A stretch of DNA of 64,000 nucleotides from Vibrio sinensis (GCF_003605645.1 NZ_QVMU01000011.1:1-64000); one strand, 5' to 3'. Shown: positions 16,723-28,160, numbered from the stretch's first letter. Translations and numbers: made by a program. Notes: generated by a model not told the origin, from the letters alone.

Positions 16723-17736
16723 ATGTCAGCAAAAATCACCATTTCGATCCCAACTAAAACGGGCGCTCAAAACTTTAATCTTTCACGAACGAAGCTATGG
16801 CTGTTAATTTTAAGCCTGCTATCCATCCTCGCCGGTGGCTCAGTCTACATCGTTCAAACCAAACAATCAGAACAACAACGCTACGACGCTTTGATTAAAA
16901 AACTCACCACGAGTGAGCGAGATAACGCCACTTTAGAAGCTTTATATGCAGAGCAAATCGATACGACTCATAGCCTATCTCAAATTCTCCAAGAAAAAGA
17001 AAATCAACTGCAAATGCTTGGGAAACGAGTCTATGACGTTGAGGCGGTATTAGGCCTAGCAAACGAAGAAGCCTCTACTGAACTTGCTTTAGAAGATCGA
17101 GTTGATGCTGCTGCAATTGATTCTGCGGTTCGCGCAACTATGTTTCGTATGATTCCGAATGATACACCGCTCAATTATCAACGAATCTCTTCCTCCTATG
17201 GTCGTCGAACGAATCCTATTTCAGGTAAACGTCATTCGCACAGTGGTATCGATCTAACCTGTAAAATGGGCACACCTATTCATGCTCCTGCTGACGGTGT
17301 CATCGAGACGGTTCGTCCAAGTAAAAAAGGTTACGGTAACTTTTTGACGATGCGTCACTCGTTTGGTTTCATGAGTTCATACGCCCACCTTGCTAAATTT
17401 AATGTACGCAGTGGTCAATTTGTTCGTAAAGGTGATGTTATCGCTAAATGTGGTAACTCTGGTAACTCAACCGGACCTCACCTCCATTATGAAGTTCGAT
17501 TTTTAGGCCGAACACTTAATCCACAATACACAATGGATTGGACGCCAGACAACTTCAATTATCTTTTTGAGAAAGAAAAGAAAGTAAAATGGGCACCACT
17601 TATCGCGATAATTGATGATACGGTGCGACTGCAAGTTAACTTAACAAACGTACCTTATATCGACAAATCATTAGATACGGTTCAAAACCAGCAAAACGAC
17701 TTACAAGAAAAAGCAGACGAAACAGAGACTCAATAA
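16723..17736 (+). CDS. Membrane-anchored M23 family metallopeptidase (peptidoglycan DD-endopeptidase type)
   Basis: 337 residues. A short cytoplasmic N-terminus, one transmembrane anchor (about 25-45) and a coiled coil (about 50-100) precede the LytM/M23 domain (about 165-265). Zinc ligands are present: HSGID (H and D of HxxxD) and HLHYEV (HxH). An intact site suggests a real hydrolase that cuts cross-linking peptides, unlike degenerate activators of the EnvC/NlpD kind. It is not obviously one of ShyA, ShyB or ShyC of V. cholerae. The 13-bp gap to the PilZ gene hints at a c-di-GMP link, but that is inference. Confidence 0.88.
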   Translation: MSAKITISIPTKTGAQNFNLSRTKLWLLILSLLSILAGGSVYIVQTKQSEQQRYDALIKKLTTSERDNATLEALYAEQIDTTHSLSQILQEKENQLQMLGKRVYDVEAVLGLANEEASTELALEDRVDAAAIDSAVRATMFRMIPNDTPLNYQRISSSYGRRTNPISGKRHSHSGIDLTCKMGTPIHAPADGVIETVRPSKKGYGNFLTMRHSFGFMSSYAHLAKFNVRSGQFVRKGDVIAKCGNSGNSTGPHLHYEVRFLGRTLNPQYTMDWTPDNFNYLFEKEKKVKWAPLIAIIDDTVRLQVNLTNVPYIDKSLDTVQNQQNDLQEKADETETQ

Positions 17737-17798
17737 GATAAGTCGCTCCATAAAATGATAAACAGACCTCCCTCTACGGAAGTTTTCTATATCGCATT

Positions 17799-17827
17799 AA
17801 AAAAAGCTGCCTAGGCAGCTTTTTTTA
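17799..17827. terminator. Bidirectional terminator between the M23 peptidase gene and tyrA
   Basis: Self-complementary sequence centred on AGCTGCCTAGGCAGCT, flanked by A7 and T7. It serves the convergent genes on both strands. Confidence 0.85.
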
Positions 17828-17845
17828 ATTTCTTGTATCGTCAAA

Positions 17846-18973
17846 CTAACCTCGATGAATCGAGTCGTTGGCTTGTTTTAATAAGCTTTGGCTTTCATCC
17901 ATAAACTGCTGAGAATAATCGCCAAACCAGTCACTAACTTGATTAAAACTCTCCACAAACTGCTGTTTATCTTGACGTTCTAGAATTTTCAGCGCATCAC
18001 CAAAACATTGGTGGAAGCGCTTAATCATCGCTACATTTTCTTCCGAAGCCAGAATAATATCACCGTAAAGATTAGGGTCTTGGCCAAATAAACGACCAAC
18101 CATCGCAAGCTCTAGGCGGTAGATAGGTGAACTTAATTGCAATAGCTTGTCTATATTGGGGTTCTCTTTGCTAAGGTGTAATCCATAAGCAAAAGAGGTA
18201 AAGTGGCGCAGTGCTTGAATTAATGTCATACCATGATCATGCTCTTGCGCATCTATTTGGCATAAGCTCGCCCCCCAAATAGAAAACTGTTTAAGTAGCC
18301 ACTGGTATTGCTCTTCTCCACGTCCATCACAATATACAATCACCTGCTTCGCCATACTCGGAACATCAGGGCCAAACATCGGGTGCAACCCAATCACTGG
18401 GCCTCGATGAACCTCAAGCATTGCGTTCAATGGTGCAGATTTAACAGAAGTAAGGTCGCACAAGATACAATCAGAGGGCAGTGAGCCTAATTTTTCGATG
18501 ACACTCTGTGTGACGTGGATCGGTACAGTCACTACGACCAATCCAGCATCTGCCAGAATTTCATCTGCGCGATGCCAATCTTGACTCCCAAGTGTTTTAA
18601 CCTGATAGCCTGATAACGTAAACATGCGAGCAAATAGACCGCCTAACTGACCATGTCCACCAATAATGACCACTGAGCGTAATTCAGGGTTCAAGCATTT
18701 AAAACCCGAGTCTTTTTCACTAGCATAAGACTCTCGCATGGTTCGGCGAAGAATATCTTCAATCAACTGTGGAGGAACACCCAACTTCTCTGCTTCCACT
18801 CGGCGTGAAGCCAACATAGCCGCTTCCCTATCTGGTGCATAAATCGGTAAACCATGTTCACTTTTTACCTCACCCACTTTTTCAACTAAAGCTAAACGTT
18901 GGGCAAGCAAATTCAATATTTGTTTGTCTACTGCGTCAATACCATCTCGCAGCTCATTCAGTTCAACGGCCAT
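17846..18973 (-). CDS. tyrA: Bifunctional chorismate mutase / prephenate dehydrogenase
   Basis: 375 residues; converts chorismate to 4-hydroxyphenylpyruvate for tyrosine synthesis. The N-terminal AroQ mutase (about 1-90, [18 protein letters not shown]) is fused to an NAD-dependent prephenate dehydrogenase with a glycine-rich loop [16 protein letters not shown] at about 103-118 and the HPMFGPD motif near residue 197. Length matches E. coli TyrA (373). It follows aroF with a 19-bp gap and is transcribed with it under TyrR-type operators. The product of the opposite branch, pheA, lies about 10 kb away. Confidence 0.98.
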   Translation of the reverse strand: MAVELNELRDGIDAVDKQILNLLAQRLALVEKVGEVKSEHGLPIYAPDREAAMLASRRVEAEKLGVPPQLIEDILRRTMRESYASEKDSGFKCLNPELRSVVIIGGHGQLGGLFARMFTLSGYQVKTLGSQDWHRADEILADAGLVVVTVPIHVTQSVIEKLGSLPSDCILCDLTSVKSAPLNAMLEVHRGPVIGLHPMFGPDVPSMAKQVIVYCDGRGEEQYQWLLKQFSIWGASLCQIDAQEHDHGMTLIQALRHFTSFAYGLHLSKENPNIDKLLQLSSPIYRLELAMVGRLFGQDPNLYGDIILASEENVAMIKRFHQCFGDALKILERQDKQQFVESFNQVSDWFGDYSQQFMDESQSLLKQANDSIHRG

Positions 18974-18992
18974 CTGTCATCCTGCTACTTAA

Positions 18993-20066
18993 TTATCCCT
19001 TGATGCGATTTTCTAGAAATGGCACTAATTCTTCGTGCGCATGACGTAATAGTGCCTCAGTTGCATCCCAATGAATACACGCATCTGTAATTGAAACACC
19101 GTATTGCATTTCTTTGAGAGGAATGTCCGATGGTTGATTACCCTCGTTCAAATGGCTTTCAATCATCACACCAATAATCGACTTATTTCCCTCACGGATT
19201 TGATGAAAAACGTCTTCTGCAACCAAAGGCTGACGACGGTAATCTTTACGTGAATTGGCATGACTACAGTCAACCATCACGGAAGCCTCTAGATTCGCTT
19301 TAGCCATTTCTTCTTCACATTCAGCGACAGAAACCGAATCGTAATTGGTTTGCTTACCACCTCGTAAAATGACGTGGCCATTAGGGTTTCCTTGCGTAGT
19401 CAATAAGGCGACTTGTCCCTCACGGCTAATGCCCATAAAGCGATGCCCTGAAGAAGCTGCTTGCATCGCGTTAATGGCGGTAGCTAAGTTACCATCCGTT
19501 CCGTTTTTAAAACCAATCGGCATGGAAAGACCACTGGCCATTTCGCGGTGAGTCTGTGATTCAGTAGTACGAGCACCAATTGCTGCCCAGCTAAAGGTAT
19601 CAGCTAAATACTGCGGACTGATTGGGTCTAGCGCTTCTGTCGCGAGAGGAATTTCCATTTCAGCCAATTCCACCAGCAATTTACGCCCAACATGTAAGCC
19701 ATGTTCTATATCAAAAGTACCATCTAAGTGAGGATCATTAATCAACCCTTTCCAACCAACCGTAGTTCTTGGTTTTTCAAAATAAACTCGCATAACAATA
19801 TACAGTTGATCACCAAGCTGTTCAGAGAGTGCTTTTAAGCGCTTAGCATATTCTTTAGCTGCATCAATATCGTGAATAGAACAAGGGCCACAAACAACTA
19901 ATAAACGATGGTCTTTTTTATGCAGAATGTTCGCAATAGTCTGGCGAGACTCTTGGATAAAACAACGAGCAGCATCACTGAGAGGCAGCTTCTCTTTTAA
20001 TTCTTCAGGGGTAATAAGGACCTGTTCATCAATAATATTGATATTGCTTAATTCACTTTTCTGCAT
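18993..20066 (-). CDS. aroF: 3-deoxy-7-phosphoheptulonate (DAHP) synthase, Tyr-sensitive AroF type
   Basis: 357-residue class I DAHP synthase, the first step of the shikimate pathway (PEP plus erythrose-4-phosphate). The frame is open 51 bp further upstream, but the start at 20066 reproduces the E. coli AroF N-terminus (MQK...IIDEQVLITPEELK) and length (356). Motifs LLVVCGPCSIHD, GWKGLINDP and DCSHANSRKDYR mark the active site. Pairing with tyrA and the TyrR boxes upstream favour the tyrosine-feedback isozyme over AroG or AroH. Confidence 0.96.
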   Translation of the reverse strand: MQKSELSNINIIDEQVLITPEELKEKLPLSDAARCFIQESRQTIANILHKKDHRLLVVCGPCSIHDIDAAKEYAKRLKALSEQLGDQLYIVMRVYFEKPRTTVGWKGLINDPHLDGTFDIEHGLHVGRKLLVELAEMEIPLATEALDPISPQYLADTFSWAAIGARTTESQTHREMASGLSMPIGFKNGTDGNLATAINAMQAASSGHRFMGISREGQVALLTTQGNPNGHVILRGGKQTNYDSVSVAECEEEMAKANLEASVMVDCSHANSRKDYRRQPLVAEDVFHQIREGNKSIIGVMIESHLNEGNQPSDIPLKEMQYGVSITDACIHWDATEALLRHAHEELVPFLENRIKG

Positions 20067-20076
20067 AACAACTACC

Positions 20077-20094
20077 TGTACACTTTTATTTACA
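20077..20094 (-). promoter_or_regulatory. TyrR box, promoter-proximal (aroF-tyrA)
   Basis: On the minus strand TGTAAA-TAAAAG-TGTACA, against the TyrR consensus TGTAAA-N6-TTTACA: one mismatch. It ends 10 bp before the aroF start codon, so it lies in the leader or core promoter. Confidence 0.7.
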
Positions 20095-20162
20095 ATAAAG
20101 AGTTGATTACTCTCCACACCCGCAATTAACTCTAAGATAACAAGCTAAAACAATAATGCAAC

Positions 20163-20203
20163 CGTAAACTTTAAAAAACACCAAGTGTAAACTTATAATT
20201 ACA
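20163..20203 (-). promoter_or_regulatory. Upstream TyrR box pair (aroF-tyrA)
   Basis: TGTAAA-CTTATA-ATTACA at 20186-20203 is a strong box (one mismatch). A weaker box, CGTAAA-CTTTAA-AAAACA, lies at 20163-20180; the two centres are 23 bp apart, about two helical turns. A strong/weak pair with this spacing is known for tyrosine-dependent TyrR hexamer repression. The pair could also affect the divergent btsS promoter. Confidence 0.6.
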
Positions 20204-20306
20204 AGCAATGGTTTTGACAGTTAAAAACATAAATAGAGATAATAACCATGTTTTCTCATTCATTTCTTTTCTAAAATGGCCAAAACCTATAATGAAATGA
20301 TGGATA

Positions 20307-21974
20307 ATGGATTTAATTCTCTCACTACTACAACAGATGTGTGTTTACTTAATGCTGGCCTACATGCTCAGCAAAACGCCATTATTCTTGCCGTTGTTAA
20401 GTATATCCAATCGCTTCAGTCATAAACTTAGCGTCTACGTCCTTTTTTCACTTTTTTGTATCATGGGCACTTATTTTGGTTTGCAGATCAATGATGCAAT
20501 CGCAAATACTCGAGCAATTGGCGCTGTAATGGGCGGGTTATTTGGTGGCCCGGTTGTTGGTTTCTTTGTTGGCCTTACTGGTGGCCTGCACCGCTATTCT
20601 TTAGGCGGGTTTACCGATCTCGCTTGTGCTGTATCGACAACAGCTGAGGGGCTAATTGGCGGCTTACTGCATACTTATTTTGTACGCAAAGGAAAAACTG
20701 AACGTTTATTTAGTACTAGTGTGGTATTCGCGGGGACTTTATTTGCCGAAATCGTACAAATGGCCCTACTACTAATGATTGCGAAACCTTTTGATCAAGC
20801 TTTTACGCTGGTTTCTGCGATTGCAGCTCCGATGATCATCACCAACTCTGTTGGTGCGGCTTTGTTTATGAGCATACTTCAAGATAGAAAAACTATTTTC
20901 GAAGAGTATTCTGCGACATTTTCCCGCCGAGCTCTCAATATCGCAGAACAATCCGTCGGTGTTCTAGCATCTGGTTTCAATCCACAAAATGCTGAGAAAA
21001 TTGCCCGTATTGTTTACGAAGAAACCAAAGTTGGCGCAGTCTCTATCACTGATAATGAGAAGATTCTCGCGTTCGTCGGCATTGGTGATGATCACCATAA
21101 ACCAGAAACACCGATCTCTTCTCAAAGTACTCTTGATGCCATTGAGAAAAACACCATTATTTATCTAGATGGGAAAGAACAGCCTTACCAATGTTCGCTT
21201 TCTAAAGAGTGCAAACTCGGTTCCGCATTGATCATTCCTCTTCGCGCTGGAGATGATGTAATTGGAACTATTAAACTTTATGAACCTAAACGGAAACTTT
21301 TTTCCACCATTAATATGGCGATGGCTGAGGGAATTGCCCAGCTCTTATCAAGCCAAATTCTTTATGGCGATTACCAACAGAAACAGTCGTTACTCGCTCA
21401 AGCTGAGATAAAACTCCTCCATGCTCAGGTTAATCCACACTTTTTGTTTAATGCGCTAAACACGATTAATGCGGTAATTCGACGTGATCCCAACAAAGCG
21501 CGAGAATTGATCCAGCATCTTTCACAGTTCTTTCGTAGTAACCTCAAGCAAAATATTGAAACCGTCACATTGAAAGAAGAAATCGCTCACGTCAATGCAT
21601 ACCTGACCATCGAAAAAGCAAGGTTTGCGGATCGCTTGGAGGTCAATATCGATATCGATGAAGCTTTACTTGAATATAAACTGCCCACGTTCACGCTTCA
21701 GCCCTTGGTCGAAAATGCAATCAAACACGGGATCTCTGAACTACTCAGTGGGGGCATCATTCGAATTTACAGCCAATCGATTGACGGTGGCGAGCAAATC
21801 ATCGTGGAAGATAATGCCGGTAGTTATATCGCCCCCCAAAATGCCCATGATGGACTCGGCATGCAGATTGTCGATAAACGGTTAAGTAATCAGTTTGGTC
21901 GCCAATCCGCTTTAAAAATAGAAGTAGAAACCAACCAATACACTCGAATGAGTTTTATTATTCCAACCCACTAG
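20307..21974 (+). CDS. btsS: Pyruvate-sensing histidine kinase BtsS (YehU family, LytS type)
   Basis: 555 residues. N-terminal LytS-type multi-helix membrane sensor (about 1-190; TRAIGAVMGGLFGGPVVG and GLHRYSLGG are near-identical to E. coli BtsS), GAF domain (about 215-345) and HisKA-type domain with the phospho-accepting histidine in QVNPHFLFNALNTI. The ATPase domain follows (LVENAIKHG N-box, DGLGMQIVDKRL G-box). E. coli BtsS has 561 residues and is a high-affinity receptor for external pyruvate. btsR follows after 15 bp. The likely target, a CstA-family transporter with BtsR-type operators, is 4 kb downstream. Confidence 0.93.
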   Translation: MDLILSLLQQMCVYLMLAYMLSKTPLFLPLLSISNRFSHKLSVYVLFSLFCIMGTYFGLQINDAIANTRAIGAVMGGLFGGPVVGFFVGLTGGLHRYSLGGFTDLACAVSTTAEGLIGGLLHTYFVRKGKTERLFSTSVVFAGTLFAEIVQMALLLMIAKPFDQAFTLVSAIAAPMIITNSVGAALFMSILQDRKTIFEEYSATFSRRALNIAEQSVGVLASGFNPQNAEKIARIVYEETKVGAVSITDNEKILAFVGIGDDHHKPETPISSQSTLDAIEKNTIIYLDGKEQPYQCSLSKECKLGSALIIPLRAGDDVIGTIKLYEPKRKLFSTINMAMAEGIAQLLSSQILYGDYQQKQSLLAQAEIKLLHAQVNPHFLFNALNTINAVIRRDPNKARELIQHLSQFFRSNLKQNIETVTLKEEIAHVNAYLTIEKARFADRLEVNIDIDEALLEYKLPTFTLQPLVENAIKHGISELLSGGIIRIYSQSIDGGEQIIVEDNAGSYIAPQNAHDGLGMQIVDKRLSNQFGRQSALKIEVETNQYTRMSFIIPTH

Positions 21975-21989
21975 GATTAAGGTAGCCCC

Positions 21990-22709
21990 ATGCTGTCAGC
22001 GCTAGTCATTGATGACGAACTGCTCGCTCGAGAAGAGCTCATAGAACTGCTTAAAGAGAGCGGTGGTATTACTGTACTCGACGAAGCAAGCAATGCCATC
22101 GAAGGCCTAAAAAAAATTAACCGGTTAAAGCCTGACGTCGTGTTTCTCGATATCCAAATGCCACAGATCACAGGCATTGAATTACTGGGTATGCTCGACC
22201 CTGAAACCATGCCAAAAGTGGTATTTGTAACCGCTTATGATCAGTTCGCTATTCAAGCGTTTGAAGATAACGCTTTTGACTATCTTTTAAAGCCTGTTGA
22301 TATCCACCGTCTTCAAAAAACTATTCAGCGTTTAATCAAATCAGAAGTTCATCAAGAACAAGCGATAGCAATGATTGCGCCGACAGCATTAGATCAAGTT
22401 CCATGTGTTGGGCTCAATCGTATTATGATTGTTCCAACCCAAGATATTGAAGCAGCATATAGTGATATTAGCGGCGTCCATATTCAAACTCGTGAGCAGA
22501 CCGCGACCTCACAACTGACTCTCAAAGTACTGGAAGAAAAAACCCCACTAGTTCGTTGTCACCGTCAGTGTTTAGTCAATATCAAAACGATTAAAGAGAT
22601 AAGGCTCCTTGAAAATGGCCTAGCAGAAATCATCACATCCAGTGGCTATACCATTCCTGTGAGTCGCCGTTATTTGAAAAGTCTCAAAGAACGCCTTGGA
22701 TTCCATTAA
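21990..22709 (+). CDS. btsR: LytTR response regulator BtsR (YehT family)
   Basis: 239 residues, identical in length to E. coli BtsR. The receiver domain (1-120) has acidic D8-D9, phosphorylatable D54 in FLDIQMP and a conserved lysine in YLLKPVD. The LytTR DNA-binding domain (about 135-239) has TPLVRCHRQCLVN and PVSRRYLKSLKE, nearly identical to BtsR. It forms an operon with btsS. It should bind the ACC(G/A)CT(C/T)A-type repeats found at 26460-26547. Confidence over the paralogous YpdB is based on these C-terminal motifs and length. Confidence 0.92.
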   Translation: MLSALVIDDELLAREELIELLKESGGITVLDEASNAIEGLKKINRLKPDVVFLDIQMPQITGIELLGMLDPETMPKVVFVTAYDQFAIQAFEDNAFDYLLKPVDIHRLQKTIQRLIKSEVHQEQAIAMIAPTALDQVPCVGLNRIMIVPTQDIEAAYSDISGVHIQTREQTATSQLTLKVLEEKTPLVRCHRQCLVNIKTIKEIRLLENGLAEIITSSGYTIPVSRRYLKSLKERLGFH

Positions 22710-22710
22710 T

Positions 22711-22739
22711 AAAAAAAGAGCCTCTAAGGCTCTTTTTTT
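22711..22739. terminator. Bidirectional terminator between btsR and nagZ
   Basis: AAAAAAAGAGCC (22711-22722) pairs with GGCTCTTTTTTT (22728-22739). A on one side and T on the other let it work for both convergent genes. It begins one base after the btsR stop. Confidence 0.9.
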
Positions 22740-22756
22740 ATTTTAATCGCTAAGAA

Positions 22757-23746
22757 TTAGGCATCAAGTAGACGCTTCATCGCTTCTGATGCTGCTTTCC
22801 ATTCTTCACTTCGTTTTAAGTCTTGGTAGCTATAATTTTGTTTTTTCAACAACTGATTAGCCTTAGACGTTTCCATGATTGGCAAGTTATCCAGCACTTC
22901 AATTTGTGATGCACGCTGATTACACATAAGCACCATATCGCATCCAGCGACCAATGCTTGATGAGCGCGCTCTGCTGGTCCTCCCATAATCGCGGCTCCC
23001 TCCATTGAGAGATCGTCTGAGAATACCAGCCCTTTAAAGCCTAATTGGTTTCGCAGCACGTGCTTTAACCAATATTCAGAACCACTTGCTGGTTGATCGT
23101 CATAATGAGGGTAAACCACATGAGCGGGCATCATTGCATCTAATATGCCAGCATCAATCTGAGCTTTAAATATAGCCATATCTTGTTCGAAAATGGTCTC
23201 GCGCTCATCGAAAGGCGTCTCAAGGTGAGAGTCAGCAATGACCGCCCCATGCCCAGGAAAATGCTTGCCTGTAGTCGCCATGCCTGCCGACTTCATTCCT
23301 TTCATATAAGCGCTGCTGTGACGCAAAATGGTATCAATATCATCACCAAAAGAACGGCTACCAATCGCCTTACACTCATGTCCTTTATCAAGTACAGGAG
23401 CAAAACTTAAATCAATATCATGGGCAACAAGCTCAGCAGCCATTAGCCATCCACCTTGTTGGGCTAACTGTTCACTGTGAAGATGGGAGGAAGCATACTG
23501 TTGTGCTGCAGGGATCAAAGAAAACCCCTCTCGAAAACGTTGAACTCGCCCTCCCTCCTGATCAACACCAATCAAAATAGGACGTTTAGCCGCTTGACGA
23601 ATCGCTTTATTTAACGCGAGGAGTTGTTGATTGTCATGATAATTTCGTGCAAATAGAATTAAGCCACCCACAGTAGGGTGTTGTAAAATTTCTTTGTCTT
23701 CTGCAGTTAACTCATAGCCTGCTACATCGAGCCATAACGGTCCCAT
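22757..23746 (-). CDS. nagZ: Beta-N-acetylglucosaminidase NagZ
   Basis: 329-residue cytoplasmic family 3 glycosidase that removes GlcNAc from 1,6-anhydro-muropeptides during cell-wall recycling. Visible motifs: [14 protein letters not shown] (substrate pocket), KHFPGHG (the family's catalytic His/Asp loop is in this stretch: [16 protein letters not shown]) and the nucleophile region [10 protein letters not shown]. Slightly shorter than E. coli NagZ (341), normal for Vibrio. It is divergent from anmK and murQ, which act on the following intermediates. In other bacteria its products control AmpC beta-lactamase induction. Confidence 0.96.
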   Translation of the reverse strand: MGPLWLDVAGYELTAEDKEILQHPTVGGLILFARNYHDNQQLLALNKAIRQAAKRPILIGVDQEGGRVQRFREGFSLIPAAQQYASSHLHSEQLAQQGGWLMAAELVAHDIDLSFAPVLDKGHECKAIGSRSFGDDIDTILRHSSAYMKGMKSAGMATTGKHFPGHGAVIADSHLETPFDERETIFEQDMAIFKAQIDAGILDAMMPAHVVYPHYDDQPASGSEYWLKHVLRNQLGFKGLVFSDDLSMEGAAIMGGPAERAHQALVAGCDMVLMCNQRASQIEVLDNLPIMETSKANQLLKKQNYSYQDLKRSEEWKAASEAMKRLLDA

Positions 23747-23914
23747 GTCTCTTCCTCAATCAAAATAAGATCCAACACATCATTCATTCGCTATCATCGC
23801 TTCGATAATTCGAATCTGGCGATCACAGCTCTGACTTAGTGAGCATTAAACGAATTTATTCGCTTTGATTTTGCATTACAATGGCTTTGATACTTCTATC
23901 GTGAGTTTTTGTGT

Positions 23915-25985
<2,071 letters not shown>

Positions 25986-26000
25986 GTATTGGCTCATAAA

Positions 26001-26030
26001 TATAAAGGCTTGGTAAACCAAGCCTTTATA
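26001..26030 (+). terminator. murQ terminator
   Basis: Perfect 13-bp stem TATAAAGGCTTGG / CCAAGCCTTTATA around TAAA, 15 bp after the murQ stop. It could also serve the convergent lipoprotein gene. Confidence 0.8.
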
Positions 26031-26097
26031 TTTAACTGCATTAGTGGCGCGCTTTTTATCTCATACCTTAACGGTAGCAATTAACTCAATCTAACAA

Positions 26098-26439
26098 TTA
26101 ATTGCTGTAGTCATTCCAGCCACGTTGCCATTCCATACGAAAACGTTGTGCTTGCTCAGTCCCCTCACAAACACCTTCATAATATTGCCCTGATAATCCG
26201 ATTTGATATGCTGTATTTGGATTGCAGTACTCCGTAACTCCCTCTAAATAACCTCGGTCATAATCAGAAGAGTTTGCACTGCCTAACTTTGTTAAGTCTT
26301 GATAGCTGCGAGAGACATGCCCGGTAATGCCGTCATGATAGCCAATTTGGTACCAGTTACCTTGCTCAGCTAACTCTTCAGGGCTTGATACACAAGCAGT
26401 TAGTACTAATGCCATCAACGTGATAATCACTGTTTTCAT
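26098..26439 (-). CDS. DUF2799-type lipoprotein of unknown function
   Basis: 113 residues. A lipoprotein signal with lipobox LTAC (cysteine 16), then VSSPEELA. The mature part has repeated W/YxxGxxDG-type elements (WYQIGYHDGITG, YDRGYLEGV, YQIGLSGQYYEGVCEG), the pattern of the DUF2799 family. It is probably anchored in the envelope; the function is not known. Its start codon is only 21 bp from the first operator-like repeat of the divergent transporter promoter, so BtsR could affect it too. Confidence 0.8.
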   Translation of the reverse strand: MKTVIITLMALVLTACVSSPEELAEQGNWYQIGYHDGITGHVSRSYQDLTKLGSANSSDYDRGYLEGVTEYCNPNTAYQIGLSGQYYEGVCEGTEQAQRFRMEWQRGWNDYSN

Positions 26440-26459
26440 CGTTTGTCCTTATTATGCAA

Positions 26460-26547
26460 ACCGTTTACCGCTCCATATTGCCACTCGTGCACAATGAAAA
26501 CCACTCAACGCGCCAAAAAACCACTCAAATCGCTATACGACCACTCA
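26460..26547 (+). promoter_or_regulatory. Array of BtsR-type operator repeats (20-bp period)
   Basis: Three identical ACCACTCA octamers start at 26500, 26520 and 26540. Two degenerate copies continue the exact register upstream: GCCACTCG at 26480 and ACCGTTTA at 26460. The E. coli BtsR (YehT) motif is ACC(G/A)CT(C/T)A as a direct repeat with a 13-bp spacer; here the spacer is 12 bp and there are up to five copies. The array lies between the divergent lipoprotein gene and the CstA-family transporter, whose start is 80 bp from the last repeat. Confidence 0.82.
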
Positions 26548-26627
26548 AGCTATCATCGAATGTTTTTGACAATATGCTCGAGTAATATTCACGCTGTACC
26601 CAAAAAAAATCGAAAGGGATTGAAGTT

Positions 26628-28112
26628 ATGATATGGTTTTTAAGCTGTGTAGCAGCGCTGATTGGCGGCTACTTTATTTACGGTGCTTTTGTTGAGAAAG
26701 TGTTTGGCATCAACGAAAATCGTAAAACTCCAGCACATACAAAAACAGATGGCGTGGATTTCGTTCCAATGTCGACGCCAAAAGTATACCTTGTTCAACT
26801 GCTGAACATTGCTGGTGTAGGCCCGATCTTTGGCCCAATCATGGGCGCATTATATGGCCCTGCTGCAATGCTATGGATCGTTATCGGCTGCATCTTTGCT
26901 GGCGCAGTTCACGACTACTTCTCAGGTATGCTGTCGATTCGTAACGGCGGCGCTTCAGTCCCTACTATCACAGGTCGCTACCTTGGTAATGGCGCAAAAC
27001 ATTTTATGAACATTTTTGCCATTGTCTTGTTGCTTCTTGTTGGTGTTGTTTTTGTATCAGCCCCTGCTGGCATGATCACCAACCTGATTAATGAGCAAAC
27101 TGACTTTACCGTCAGCATGACTACCATGGTAGTTATCATTTTTGCTTACTACATTTTGGCGACAATTGTCCCTGTCGATAAAATCATTGGTCGATTCTAC
27201 CCACTATTTGGTGCGTTGCTGATTTTCATGTCTGTCGGTCTAATGACTGCTGTAGCGATTTCGAGTGAACACACTGTTATGGGTAACTTCCAAGTTAGTG
27301 ACATGCTGTCTAACTTGAATCCAAATGATATGCCTTTATGGCCTGCACTCTTTATCACCATCGCTTGTGGTGCTATCTCTGGCTTCCACGCAACACAGTC
27401 TCCATTGATGGCTCGCTGTATGGAAAATGAAAAGAATGGTCGCTTCGTATTCTACGGTGCAATGATTGGTGAGGGTATTATTGCTCTAATCTGGTGTGCG
27501 ATTGCTCTGTCATTCTTCGGTTCACTTGAGGGGCTATCAGAAGCAGTAAATAATGGCGGCCCTGGTAATGTTGTTTATAGCGCATCATTTGGCTTGCTAG
27601 GTGTGTTTGGTGGTGTTATCGCTTTCTTAGGTGTGGTTATTCTTCCAATTACATCAGGTGATACTGCATTCCGCTCTAGCCGTTTGATTCTAGCTGAATA
27701 CTTCAACATGGAACAAAAGAGTCTACGTAACCGCCTATTGATGGCTGTACCACTGTTCGTTATTGGTGCGGTACTGACTCAAGTTGACTTCGGTATTATT
27801 TGGCGCTACTTCGGTTTTGCAAACCAAACTACAGCGGTCATGATGCTGTGGACTGCATCTGCTTACCTACTTCGTCACAATAAACTGCACTGGATTACCA
27901 CTCTACCAGCGATGTTTATGACCACGGTATGTATTACTTTCATTCTTAACAACAGTTCACTTGGCTTTGGCTTGCCAATGCAGGTTTCAACTATCGTTGG
28001 CTTAGTTGCAACATTGCTGATTACCGCTTATGTCATCAAGAAATCAAAAGGAAAAGGTGATATTGATTTAGCGGATGAAGATAAACCAAATGGCGTAACA
28101 GAAACGGCTTAA
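26628..28112 (+). CDS. btsU: CstA-family transporter, probable pyruvate importer (BtsU-like)
   Basis: 494-residue integral membrane protein with about 13 hydrophobic helices. The CstA signature region is present (VYLVQLLNIAGVGPIFGPI, then FAGAVHDYFSGMLSIRNGGAS and FHATQSPLMARC). It is shorter than E. coli CstA (701) or BtsT (716); this short form is usual in vibrios. CstA and BtsT import pyruvate (CstA also peptides). The BtsR-type operators just upstream and the btsSR genes 4 kb away support a pyruvate-induced transporter equivalent to BtsU of V. campbellii. The symbol is an inference from context; annotation as cstA would also be defensible. Confidence 0.82.
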   Translation: MIWFLSCVAALIGGYFIYGAFVEKVFGINENRKTPAHTKTDGVDFVPMSTPKVYLVQLLNIAGVGPIFGPIMGALYGPAAMLWIVIGCIFAGAVHDYFSGMLSIRNGGASVPTITGRYLGNGAKHFMNIFAIVLLLLVGVVFVSAPAGMITNLINEQTDFTVSMTTMVVIIFAYYILATIVPVDKIIGRFYPLFGALLIFMSVGLMTAVAISSEHTVMGNFQVSDMLSNLNPNDMPLWPALFITIACGAISGFHATQSPLMARCMENEKNGRFVFYGAMIGEGIIALIWCAIALSFFGSLEGLSEAVNNGGPGNVVYSASFGLLGVFGGVIAFLGVVILPITSGDTAFRSSRLILAEYFNMEQKSLRNRLLMAVPLFVIGAVLTQVDFGIIWRYFGFANQTTAVMMLWTASAYLLRHNKLHWITTLPAMFMTTVCITFILNNSSLGFGLPMQVSTIVGLVATLLITAYVIKKSKGKGDIDLADEDKPNGVTETA

Positions 28113-28138
28113 ATAAAAATAACGAAAACCGTTTATAC

Positions 28139-28160
28139 AGGCTCCCTCGGGAGCCTTTTT
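28139..28160 (+). terminator. Terminator of the CstA-family gene
   Basis: Stem GGCTCCC / GGGAGCC (28140-28155) with a 2-nt loop plus T5, 27 bp after the stop. Confidence 0.8.
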
